This document shows positions 32,484 to 40,005 of a stretch of DNA of 64,000 nt, in pieces. How positions within the stretch are numbered: position 1 is the first letter of the stretch; each line of letters starts with the position of its first letter. Source of the stretch: JBBROS01 sp963752225 (lineage in GTDB: Bacteria; Pseudomonadota; Alphaproteobacteria; Acetobacterales; Acetobacteraceae). The notes beneath the pieces were generated by a model that did not search any database, had not been told where the DNA came from, and was given only the letters and a program-made list of their open reading frames with translations. The position numbers were made by a program, and so were the translations under genes. The stretch lies in assembly GCA_963752225.1 (NCBI GenBank), contig CAVVXS010000010.1, forward strand, positions 244,754 to 308,753. The letters are read 5' to 3'.

Positions 32484-34508
32484 TCAGAAGCGAACCGATA
32501 CGGTCGCCAACACGCGGCGGTCGACGGTGCCGATCGTCGTTTGCCGCTGCGTCCGCAAGCCGAGGTTCTGGCCCGAAACCGCCAGTGTCACGTCCTTTGT
32601 CAAACGGTAGCCGACGCGCCCGTCGATCGCGAGATAGTCGCTGACCCGCGACTGGGCGTAGTTGAACCCACCGGTCGAAACGAGGCCGTAGAATGCCGAT
32701 TCGTAATGGGCGAACGCGTCGGCCTCCCAAGCGCCGATCGAGTAGCCGACCGACGCGTCGAGCACATGTTTCGGCGCGGTTCGTTGGTAGCTCACTCCGG
32801 TCTGGGTGAACGGGAAGCTGGCGGGGATGTCGTCGTGCACGATCCGCGGCGAGTAGCCGAAGCTCCATCGCCAATGTTCACCGACGGTGCCCTTCACCGA
32901 GAGCTCCAACCCTACCTCCTGCGAGTTGCCGATGTTCCGGGCGATGCTCGTGAGCACGCCCGGCTGGGGGAAGAACACGCTCGGCGGGACGAACAGCGAC
33001 TGCAGTCCGGTGTTGGTTTGGTAGAACGCGGCGACACGGGTCTTGGCACCGAGGTCGGTGAAATGGTGGTCCCAGTCCACCTCGTAGTTCATCGTGATCG
33101 TCGGGCTGACGGTCGGGCTGCCGAGGAAGGCAAGCGGCCCCTCCTGGGCCTGCAACCCGCCGAACGCCAGCAAGCTCGGCAACTGCACGCCGCGCGCTAT
33201 CGACAGCCGCAGCGTGTCGACCGGGCCGGCTTTGTAGACGATCCCGCTGTTGAAGCTCGGTTCCACCAGCGTCCGGTTCCAGGCCCGGTTGTCGAACGGG
33301 AACCCGGCGAACGTTCCGGACCGCCCGAGCTTGAGCGCATCGACCCGTACGGCTTGCGTCAGGGTCAAAGCCGAGAGCGGCGTCCAGCTCCAGGCACCGC
33401 TGGCCGAGGCGATGTCATACGAGACCATGCCCCCGGCGATGGGCGAAGTGTTGAGCGCGCTGTGGCGGTACTCGGCGGAAAGACGGACGCTGTGATCCAG
33501 GCCAAGCTTGAAGGTGTCCTGCACCTGCACCGCCGTCAGCTGATTGTTCGCCTTGACCCGGTCGAGCCCGAACAAGTTGCCGTCCCACTTGGCCCAATTG
33601 CTGTAGGCAGTCACCTGGAGCATGCCGATGCCGGTGTTGGCGGTGTAGCCGCCCTTAACCGAGGTGACGTCCCACTTGGCATAGCTCGGCAGCCACAAGG
33701 GCGGGACTTCGATGTCGTGCAGGGTGACGTGCGTCGCTTCGAGTTCGAATTGCGACCCGTCGCCGAGACGGACATAGGCGTCCGCGGCGACGGACGCCCG
33801 CTCGTCCCGGTGCGGGAGGCCGGCTTGTCGCGCGAGGTCCTTGGTTCCGGTGAACTCGTCGGTGTGGAAGCCGCCGGCCGACAGCCTGACGGCCATTCGG
33901 TCGGCAACCTGGCCGGTCGCCACCACGGAGCCTTGGGCCGAGGTCTGCGACCCAAAGGTAACCGAGGCCGTGTTGATCTTGTCGTACAGCGGATTGTAGG
34001 TGACGATGTTGATGACGCCGCCGCTCGCATTGAAGCCGAACAGCGCCGTGTTCGGCCCCTTGATGATCTCGATCTGCCGAATTTCACCCAGCTCGACCGG
34101 GATCGCGTTCCACGACGTCATGCCGTACTGGTCGAGGTAGACTTGGCGGCCATTGAGCAGCACCAGCAGGCGCGGCGAGTAAGGGCCGTTGTAGCCGCGA
34201 ATGCCGATGTCGGCGCCGCTGGCGCCCCAGCGCAACACGTCGACCCCGGTCACATGCCGCAACACGCCCGGCAAATCGCTGGCGCCGGACCGCCTGATGT
34301 CGTCGGCGCTGACGATCTCCAGGTTGGCGGCAACGTCGCCGACCCGTTGCGGCAGGCCCGTGACGCTGGTGGTCACGGGTTCGCCGAGCATCTGCTCCAG
34401 CGAGCCGTAGTCGATGCTTTGAGCCGCCGCCGGATGCAGCACGCAGCTGCCCAGCGACAGGATGATCGAACATGCGGCTGCGCGGGCCGACGCGGATTGC
34501 GTGGCCAT
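32484..34508 (-). CDS. TonB-dependent outer-membrane receptor
   Basis: 674-residue receptor. After a signal peptide ending PAAAQ (about residue 29) comes a short TonB-box-like region, the plug domain (about 45-160: VSADDIRRSGASDLPGVLRH, GIRGYNGPYSPRLLVLLNGRQVY, IIKGPNTALFGFNASGGVINIV), and a 22-strand type barrel ending VLATVSVRF with the terminal Phe. It is most like the vitamin B12/colicin-type receptors that often sit beside YfiR-like and GGDEF genes. There is no iron-uptake gene in the operon, so it may act as a sensor or bring a ligand to the YfiR-like protein. The ATG at 34508 is one base after the YfiR-like stop. Confidence 0.92.
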   Translation of the reverse strand: MATQSASARAAACSIILSLGSCVLHPAAAQSIDYGSLEQMLGEPVTTSVTGLPQRVGDVAANLEIVSADDIRRSGASDLPGVLRHVTGVDVLRWGASGADIGIRGYNGPYSPRLLVLLNGRQVYLDQYGMTSWNAIPVELGEIRQIEIIKGPNTALFGFNASGGVINIVTYNPLYDKINTASVTFGSQTSAQGSVVATGQVADRMAVRLSAGGFHTDEFTGTKDLARQAGLPHRDERASVAADAYVRLGDGSQFELEATHVTLHDIEVPPLWLPSYAKWDVTSVKGGYTANTGIGMLQVTAYSNWAKWDGNLFGLDRVKANNQLTAVQVQDTFKLGLDHSVRLSAEYRHSALNTSPIAGGMVSYDIASASGAWSWTPLSALTLTQAVRVDALKLGRSGTFAGFPFDNRAWNRTLVEPSFNSGIVYKAGPVDTLRLSIARGVQLPSLLAFGGLQAQEGPLAFLGSPTVSPTITMNYEVDWDHHFTDLGAKTRVAAFYQTNTGLQSLFVPPSVFFPQPGVLTSIARNIGNSQEVGLELSVKGTVGEHWRWSFGYSPRIVHDDIPASFPFTQTGVSYQRTAPKHVLDASVGYSIGAWEADAFAHYESAFYGLVSTGGFNYAQSRVSDYLAIDGRVGYRLTKDVTLAVSGQNLGLRTQRQTTIGTVDRRVLATVSVRF

Positions 34509-34509
34509 C

Positions 34510-35049
34510 TCAGATTTCCTTCACAAGGATGCGAAAGGCGGGAAGGAACTGGATCGCCGCCGCTTCGCACACCGATCGGTTCAGGGTGATCTGGACCGTG
34601 GGCGACGTGACGAAACCGAGGGCGCAATGACCGTTCTGGGCGCAGACTAGGCTGTTTGAGATTGCAGGCACGTGCAGTTGCCGGGCCAACTTCGCCGGCA
34701 ACTCCGCCTGTGCGCTCAGGATGGCGGGGATGAAGATCGCAGCGAGCCCGGTGCCATTGCCGAGCTGGTCGATGGGCAGTAGCCGGGCGTAGAGGGTGAT
34801 CCGGCCGATGCTCAAGCCGTCCGAAAGCTGCCCGACCAACTCGTTGGCCTCGGCAACCGAGTCCGGGTTGCCCGGCGCATAGACGACGCCGATCATGGTG
34901 GGCCCGGCCGGCGCATTCACCATGAAGGCGAGCATGCGCGCGATGACCTGCACGTCCTTCGGCGACACCGAAGCCCAGCCCCGATCAGACCAGCCGAACG
35001 CGAGCATCACCATCAGCATCGCCATCGATAGATAGCCGCGGTGGGTCAT
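34510..35049 (-). CDS. YfiR-like (DUF4154) periplasmic protein
   Basis: 179-residue exported protein. The signal peptide runs MTHRGYLSMAMLMVMLAF to about residue 26 (GWA). The C-terminal half matches the YfiR layout: HVPAISNSLVCAQNGHCALGF with two cysteines, then SPTVQITLNRSVCEAAAIQF and FLPAFRILVKEI. In Pseudomonas, YfiR holds the diguanylate cyclase YfiN inactive in the periplasm. The overall resemblance is moderate, so I call it YfiR-like. The ATG at 35049 is preferred to an upstream TTG at 35055. It is the first gene of the operon with the TonB receptor and the GGDEF-EAL protein; the promoter should lie in the 545-base gap upstream. Confidence 0.72.
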   Translation of the reverse strand: MTHRGYLSMAMLMVMLAFGWSDRGWASVSPKDVQVIARMLAFMVNAPAGPTMIGVVYAPGNPDSVAEANELVGQLSDGLSIGRITLYARLLPIDQLGNGTGLAAIFIPAILSAQAELPAKLARQLHVPAISNSLVCAQNGHCALGFVTSPTVQITLNRSVCEAAAIQFLPAFRILVKEI

Positions 35050-35595
35050 CGACAAGCCTGAGGGCGAGCGGAATGGGTCGCTACCGGTAAGGCACTGCCG
35101 TGTACAAAATGCAACGTCCGATGGCTGCTGCGCGATCCGACAAGCCGACTACTCCTGAGGTGATCGGCGTTATTGCACATGATTCGGGGGTGGCGTCGTG
35201 GAGGGAAGTGGTAGGTTCTGTCGGCCAGCATGCAACGCGGCAGGCCGTTAACGGCCCGCCGCGCCGGTTGCGGGCAGCCCATCGCAAACGGCAGCCGCGC
35301 CGCGCTGCGTGCAGACAGCAACGATGCATGGCCTAGGGATAGCCTTGGGGCGCGACTTCGCCCAAGCGTCTCCGTCCAGCGCAGCATAGCCTTACCTCAA
35401 CCAGGGGAAGCCGACAGTCGCGGCAAGTCTTAGCCGCAAGCGCTTGCTAACTGGTTAAGGCCTCAGTCTAAATTTTGACGCTGCTTCGACCGACGACACT
35501 GCTGCGGCCGCATTCGGGTCCGGCCGGCGCTTTTTATTGGGCGTCACTTGGCCGGTCCGGCAACTCATCTCAGGACCGGATGCCAGCACCCTGTC
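35050..35595. other. Long intergenic region, lower GC
   Basis: No convincing gene is present; the short frames here have shadow-like composition. The region is visibly less GC-rich than its surroundings and should hold the promoter of the YfiR-like operon (minus strand). It contains a perfect 14-bp palindrome (35243-35256), an imperfect dyad TTAGC...GCTAA around AAGCGCTT (35430-35450), and a 7-bp stem CCGGTCC/GGACCGG (35552-35558 and 35573-35579) just past the iron-permease-family gene, without a T-run. Confidence 0.6.
35243..35256. promoter_or_regulatory. Perfect 14-bp palindrome GGCCGTTAACGGCC
   Basis: A perfect dyad about 195 bases upstream of the YfiR-like start. It may be an operator. 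Only the symmetry is seen. Confidence 0.4.
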
Positions 35596-35985
35596 TCAAC
35601 CGGTCGAAGACCGTTGGGGATCGTCGAGCTTGCCCCGGTTGCGGGCGCCCAGGTCGATGAAGTCCTGCTTGATCCGGGCCAACTCGTCCGCCTTGAACTC
35701 CTCGAGGTCGAGCAAAGCGAGCCGTGCACCCTCGGTGACGCGCAGCAGCTCATCGATCTTGACCTGCAACGCATCCGTGTCGCGGTTCTGCGTGTTCTGG
35801 ATCAGGAACACCATGAGAAAGGTGACGATGGTCGTGCCGGTGTTGATCACCAGCTGCCAAGTGTCGCTGAAGCCGAAAATCGGACCGCTGGCGGCCCAGA
35901 TGACGACGAGGGCGGCGGCGGTGATGAACGTGAGCGGCCGGCCGGCGCTGCGGGCCACGAATTGCGCCAACTTGTCGAAGTTCAT
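35596..35985 (-). CDS. Low-affinity iron permease family protein (small)
   Basis: 129-residue membrane protein. It begins MNFDKLAQFVARSAGRPLTF, and two membrane spans follow: ITAAALVVIWAASGPIFGF (about 20-38) and LVINTGTTIVTFLMVFLIQN (about 46-66). Then comes a cytoplasmic charged helix (DALQVKIDELLRVTEGARLALLDLEEF). WAASGPIFGFSDTWQLVINTGTTIVTFLMVFLIQ is the core of the family named after yeast Fet4, but the bacterial proteins are one quarter of that length and iron transport is not established for them. The ATG at 35985 follows TGGAG. It is divergent from the MoxR gene. Confidence 0.85.
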   Translation of the reverse strand: MNFDKLAQFVARSAGRPLTFITAAALVVIWAASGPIFGFSDTWQLVINTGTTIVTFLMVFLIQNTQNRDTDALQVKIDELLRVTEGARLALLDLEEFKADELARIKQDFIDLGARNRGKLDDPQRSSTG

Positions 35986-36124
35986 GGACAGCTCCAAAGC
36001 ACCCGGCATCAAACACGGACCGATGCCCAGGGTTCGCCGGCCGGTTCCGCCACGGCGCCGCCTCACCGGTGCAGGCGGGCTTGCAAGCGGCCATGCCGGT
36101 TGGCCTTATGGACGCTGCCACGAC

Positions 36125-36129
36125 AGGAG
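36125..36129 (+). promoter_or_regulatory. Ribosome binding site deciding the moxR-type start
   Basis: AGGAG lies five bases before GTG 36135. The upstream ATGs at 36093 and 36108 have no such site, so translation from the GTG is favoured. Confidence 0.6.
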
Positions 36130-36134
36130 CCTCC

Positions 36135-36980
36135 GTGACCGGGTTCAAGAGCACCGCCCGCTACATCGCCTCCCGCGACCTCGAGGTGGCCGTCAATGCC
36201 GCCGTGGCGCTGCAGCGGCCCTTGCTGGTCAAGGGTGAGCCCGGCACCGGCAAGACCATCCTGGCGCACGAGGTTGCCGCCAGCCTCGGCTATCCGCTGA
36301 TCGAGTGGAACGTGAAGTCCACCACCAAGGCGCAGCAGGGGCTCTACGAATACGACGCCGTGTCCCGCCTGCGCGACAGCCAGCTCGGCGACCCCAAGGT
36401 GGCCGAGATCGGCAACTATATCGTCCGCGGCAAGCTGTGGGACGCGTTCGACGCCGACCGGCCGCACGTCGTCCTCATCGACGAGATCGACAAGGCCGAC
36501 ATCGAGTTCCCCAACGACCTGCTGCTCGAACTCGACCGCATGCAGTTCTTCGTCTACGAAACTAGACAGACCGTGGTGGCCCGGCACCGTCCCGTGGTGA
36601 TCATCACGTCGAACAACGAGAAGGAGCTGCCGGACGCGTTCCTGCGCCGCTGCTTCTTCCATTTCATCCGCTTTCCGGACCGGCCGACGATGGAGCGCAT
36701 CGTCGACGCCCACTACCCCGGCCTGCAGCACGAGCTGGCGCGGGAAGCGCTGAACGTCTTCTTCCAGATACGCGAGGTGCCCGGGCTGAAGAAGAAGCCG
36801 GCGACGTCGGAGCTGCTGGATTGGCTGAAGCTGCTGATGATCGAGGACCTGCCGCCCGAGGCGCTGCGCAGCACCGAGCCGCATCTGGTGATCCCGCCCC
36901 TGCATGGCGCACTGCTGAAGAACGAGCAGGACGTGCACCTGTTCGAACGGCTCGCCTTCCTCAGCCGCCGCGGACGATAG
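36135..36980 (+). CDS. MoxR-family AAA+ ATPase (CoxD-like)
   Basis: 281-residue AAA+ chaperone-like ATPase. FKSTARYIASRDLEVAVNAA leads to Walker A GEPGTGKT (34-41). VVLIDEIDKADIEFPND is Walker B, VVIITSNNEKELPDAFLRRC carries sensor 1 and the arginine finger, and HYPGLQHELAREALNVFFQIRE is the lid. MoxR ATPases act with a VWA protein to mature or insert metal centres; CoxD does so for the molybdenum-copper site of CO dehydrogenase. The VWA gene follows after three bases, so they work as a pair. Start GTG 36135 is chosen from its Shine-Dalgarno; ATG 36108 would add nine residues. Confidence 0.9.
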   Translation: MTGFKSTARYIASRDLEVAVNAAVALQRPLLVKGEPGTGKTILAHEVAASLGYPLIEWNVKSTTKAQQGLYEYDAVSRLRDSQLGDPKVAEIGNYIVRGKLWDAFDADRPHVVLIDEIDKADIEFPNDLLLELDRMQFFVYETRQTVVARHRPVVIITSNNEKELPDAFLRRCFFHFIRFPDRPTMERIVDAHYPGLQHELAREALNVFFQIREVPGLKKKPATSELLDWLKLLMIEDLPPEALRSTEPHLVIPPLHGALLKNEQDVHLFERLAFLSRRGR

Positions 36981-36983
36981 AAG

Positions 36984-38177
36984 GTGTTCGCGCCGTTCAT
37001 CCTCGAGCTGCGCGAAGCCGGGGTGCCGGCCTCGATCACCGAATACCTGACCCTGCTCGGCGCCATGCAGCAGGGCGTCGCCGGCTACAGCGTCGACGAC
37101 TTCTACTACCTCAGCCGGGCGGCGCTGGTGAAGGATGAGCGGCACCTCGACCGCTTCGACCTTGTGTTCGCACGCGTGTTCCGCGGCCTGGAAACGGCCG
37201 CCGATGCCGCCGAGCCCGGCACCGAAGCCCGCGCGCTGCCGGAGGAGTGGCTGCGGCGGCTCGCCGAAAAGCACCTGACGGCCGAGGAGCGGGCGCAGAT
37301 CGAGGCCGCCGGCGGGTTCGAGAAGCTGATGGACACGCTGCGCCAACGGCTCGAGCAGCAGAAGGGTCGCCACCAGGGCGGCAGCAAGTGGATCGGCACG
37401 GCCGGCACCTCCCCGTTCGGCGCCTACGGCTACAACCCCGAGGGCGTGCGCATCGGCCAGGACGAGAGCCGGCACCGGCGCGCCGTCAAGGTCTGGGACA
37501 AGCGGGAGTTCCGCGACCTCGACGACACGGTCGAGCTGGGCACCCGCAACATCAAGCTGGCGCTCCGGCGGCTGCGCCGGTTCGCGCGCGAAGGGGCGGC
37601 GACCGAGCTGGACATGTCCGGCACCATCCAGGCAACGGCGCACAATGCCGGGTCGCTCGACCTGAGGATGGTGCCGGAGCGGCATAATGCGGTGAAGGTG
37701 CTGCTGTTCCTCGACGTCGGCGGCTCGATGGACGACCATGTCCGCGCGTCGGAGGAACTGTTCTCGGCGGCGCGCAGCGAGTTCAAGCACCTCGCCTTCT
37801 TCTACTTCCACAATTGCCCCTACGAGCAGGTCTGGCAGCAGAACCACCGTCGGCGCGAGGCGGGCATCCCGACCGCCGAGGTGATCCGCACCTACGGCCC
37901 CGACTACCGCGCCATCTTCGTCGGCGACGCCAGCATGAGCCCGTACGAGATCGCGGCGCGCGGCGGCAGCGTCGAGCACTGGAACGAGGAGCCTGGCAGC
38001 ATCTGGCTGGGGCGCTTGCTGGCCCAGTGGCGCCGCAGCGCCTGGCTCAACCCGGTGCCGCCCGAGTATTGGGACGGCGCGCAATCCATCGGCATGGTGC
38101 GGCAGCTCGTGGAGGATCGCATGTATCCGCTGACGCCGGGCGGGTTGGAGGACATGACGCGGGCGTTGAGCCGGTGA
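36984..38177 (+). CDS. VWA-domain protein, CoxE-like partner of MoxR
   Basis: 397-residue soluble protein. The first ~200 residues are helical (FILELREAGVPASITEYLTLL, VDDFYYLSRAALVKDERH). The C-terminal von Willebrand factor A domain has a MIDAS motif DVGGS at 244-248 (third position Gly, as in CoxE-like proteins), and ends with a family-specific region SIWLGRLLAQWRRSAWLNPVPPEYW. The start is GTG 36984, three bases after the MoxR stop; its own TGA overlaps a GTG of the next gene. With MoxR it should remodel an enzyme complex; the client could be the molybdenum hydroxylase encoded 9 kb upstream, but that is inference. Confidence 0.9.
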   Translation: MFAPFILELREAGVPASITEYLTLLGAMQQGVAGYSVDDFYYLSRAALVKDERHLDRFDLVFARVFRGLETAADAAEPGTEARALPEEWLRRLAEKHLTAEERAQIEAAGGFEKLMDTLRQRLEQQKGRHQGGSKWIGTAGTSPFGAYGYNPEGVRIGQDESRHRRAVKVWDKREFRDLDDTVELGTRNIKLALRRLRRFAREGAATELDMSGTIQATAHNAGSLDLRMVPERHNAVKVLLFLDVGGSMDDHVRASEELFSAARSEFKHLAFFYFHNCPYEQVWQQNHRRREAGIPTAEVIRTYGPDYRAIFVGDASMSPYEIAARGGSVEHWNEEPGSIWLGRLLAQWRRSAWLNPVPPEYWDGAQSIGMVRQLVEDRMYPLTPGGLEDMTRALSR

Positions 38178-39088
38178 CGGCCGGCGATCCGCCCCCGCGC
38201 GGCTGGCGCGCAAACTTGCCCCCGCGCGTCTGGCGCGCAGGCTTGCCCCCGCGCGTCTGGCGCGCAAGCCTGCCCCCGCGCGCTTGGCGCGCAAGCTTGC
38301 CAATGTACAACCTGCCGGAGATGCGCGACGCGAACGCCCGGTTCTGGTCGGCGCTGCGGAGCGAACTCGTGCGACAGGACGTGACCGAGGCGCCGGAAAC
38401 GTTGGACTTCGAGCGCAAGCCGGTGCCGGACTGCATCGAGCCCGAAACCTTGCTCACCCAGGTCTGTGGCTGGCCGCTGCAGACCATCTTCGCCGGGCAA
38501 GCGGCCATCGTCGGCATACCGGTCTACCACGCGCCCTTCTGCGACGGGCCCCACCACGCCGGCGTGTTCGTGGTGCGGCGCGACGCCGCCTATGCCGGGC
38601 TCGCGGACCTGCGCGGCTGCGATTTCGTGTTCAACAGCGTGCACTCGAACTCCGGCATGAACCTGCCGCGCCGGGCCATTGCTCCGCTGGCCGAAGGCCG
38701 GCCGTTCTTCGGCTCCGTCCGCGAGGCGTTCGGCCATCCCGCCAATCTCGAGCTGGTGGCCGATGGGCGGGCGGACGCGACCTGCGTCGATTGCGTGACC
38801 TGGGCGTTCGTCGCCCGGCACCGCCCGGCGCTTGAGGAGCGGCTGCGGATCCTGGCCGTAACGCCGCCCAGCCCGGCCATCCCGTTCGTGACCGCCGCCA
38901 CGACGCCGCCCGAGCTGCGGTCGATCCTGCAGGACAAGCTGCGGCGCGTGGCCCGCGCGCCGGAATGGGCGGCGGCCCGCGCCGGGCTGCTGCTGCAAGA
39001 CATCGTGGCCCCGGATGCGGCGGATTACGCGGTTCTGCGGCGCTACGAGGCCGAGGCAGTCGCGATGAACTACCCGCTGCTCCGCTGA
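38174..39088 (+). CDS. PhnD-like periplasmic-binding-fold protein with N-terminal repeat
   Basis: Binding-fold protein of the phosphate/phosphite/phosphonate (PhnD) group. SLPMYNLPEMRDANARFWSA is the opening of the family, with CGWPLQTIFAGQAAIVGIPV, FNSVHSNSGMNLPRRAIAPL and DATCVDCVTWAFVARHRPAL following. No signal peptide is visible, so it may act in the cytoplasm. The proposed GTG at 38174 overlaps the VWA stop (GTGA) and reads through four copies of a 9-residue repeat (PPRxWRAxL, encoded at 38191-38298) into the core. The alternative is ATG 38303 (MYNLPEM, 261 residues), but the family normally has residues like SLP before that Met. No transporter genes are adjacent. Confidence 0.8.
   Translation: MTAGDPPPRGWRANLPPRVWRAGLPPRVWRASLPPRAWRASLPMYNLPEMRDANARFWSALRSELVRQDVTEAPETLDFERKPVPDCIEPETLLTQVCGWPLQTIFAGQAAIVGIPVYHAPFCDGPHHAGVFVVRRDAAYAGLADLRGCDFVFNSVHSNSGMNLPRRAIAPLAEGRPFFGSVREAFGHPANLELVADGRADATCVDCVTWAFVARHRPALEERLRILAVTPPSPAIPFVTAATTPPELRSILQDKLRRVARAPEWAAARAGLLLQDIVAPDAADYAVLRRYEAEAVAMNYPLLR
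38191..38298 (+). repeat. Four tandem copies of a 27-bp repeat
   Basis: Units at 38191-38217, 38218-38244, 38245-38271 and 38272-38298, each starting GCCCCCGCGCG and ending near GCGCGCAAGCTT, with a few substitutions. Each has an inner dyad (GCGCG, about 5 bases, CGCGC). The length is a multiple of three, so the array stays in frame with the PhnD-like gene and encodes PPRxWRAxL four times. It sits between the VWA stop and the conserved PhnD core. Confidence 0.9.
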
Positions 39089-39142
39089 CGATCCCCGCGT
39101 CCGGCCCGGTCAGACAGGCGGGTCAGGCGGGTCGGGGCCGCT

Positions 39143-39784
39143 TCAGCCCGCGGCGGCGCGCGCGCCCGGCAGGCTCGGGACCGGGCGGCGGCGCACCGGA
39201 CCCTCATAGCCGTCATCGGCGATCAGCCGCAGCTGCACCCCCGGCTTCTCGCGTTCGACGGCGAGGTCGAGCGGGATCGGCCAGGCGCATTCCGCGACCC
39301 CCTCCTCGCCGCGCAGCGCCAGGAACACGACGCGCTCCACCCCGCCAGTGGCGCCGGTCTCGATCGCCAGCCGGAACACCACGTCGCCCGCGTCCTCGAG
39401 ACCGAGCGCCAGGCCGAGCTGCTGCGTTTCGGCCTCCTGCCGGCGGAGGGTGCGGTTGGTCGGCTCGTCGGCCAGGCCGCGATAGAAGCGGACCGGCACC
39501 TGGTCGATCAGGAAAACGAAATGGTGGCTGTCGTCCATCACCCGCAGCCAGTCATGCTGGCGCGATTCGGCCACCCGCCTGAGCCGCTGCTTGCCGAAGG
39601 CGTAGGCGCGGCAGCCGACCGACCAGCTGTCGTCGCCCATCTCGTAGGACGCCATGGCGACCGCATCGCGCCGGGCATTGGCGAGAAGCCGGGCGCAGAC
39701 GCGTAACCGCGCCTCGGTCAGCGCCGGATGGAACTGCCAGGGCAGGCGGGGCGAGGTCTGCGACTCGGGGGATGGGCCGTCCAT
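39143..39784 (-). CDS. Hypothetical protein of 213 residues
   Basis: I do not recognise the family with confidence. It is soluble, without signal peptide or membrane span. Conserved-looking stretches are LTEARLRVCARLLANARRDA (helix), SYEMGDDSWSVGCRAYAFGKQRL, HHFVFLIDQVPVRFYRGLADEP and AIETGATGGVERVVFLAL, suggesting an alpha/beta domain. The ATG at 39784 (MDGPSPESQTSP) is preferred; in-frame sequence beyond it belongs to the upstream leader region. It is convergent with the PhnD-like gene and divergent from the glycogen-debranching gene. Codon use is like its neighbours, and the frame is long and uninterrupted. Confidence 0.75.
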   Translation of the reverse strand: MDGPSPESQTSPRLPWQFHPALTEARLRVCARLLANARRDAVAMASYEMGDDSWSVGCRAYAFGKQRLRRVAESRQHDWLRVMDDSHHFVFLIDQVPVRFYRGLADEPTNRTLRRQEAETQQLGLALGLEDAGDVVFRLAIETGATGGVERVVFLALRGEEGVAECAWPIPLDLAVEREKPGVQLRLIADDGYEGPVRRRPVPSLPGARAAAG

Positions 39785-40005
39785 GCCGGACCCTAGCGAT
39801 GCTTGTGCGAGAGGTGCAAACAAATCCACACTCGATTTCCGACTTTGCAATACAAACCCTGACAGGACCCCCGGAACCGTTTCTGTTCATATGAGACTCC
39901 GTTCGCAAGACGGGACATGCCACCGGCGGCCCATTGAGTTAGGACTCCGTCTGTCTTGCCCGAGCGTTGCCTGGTCGCGCCGCCCCCGAAATCCTTGAGG
40001 CTTGA

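Noticed and set aside
35505..35537. Possible plus-strand terminator (CGGCCG stem then TTTTT)
   Set aside because: The stem is a six-base self-complementary run and no plus-strand gene ends upstream, so a terminator is not supported.
38191..38298. CRISPR-like array
   Set aside because: The 27-bp units are directly adjacent with no spacers, and no cas gene is present.
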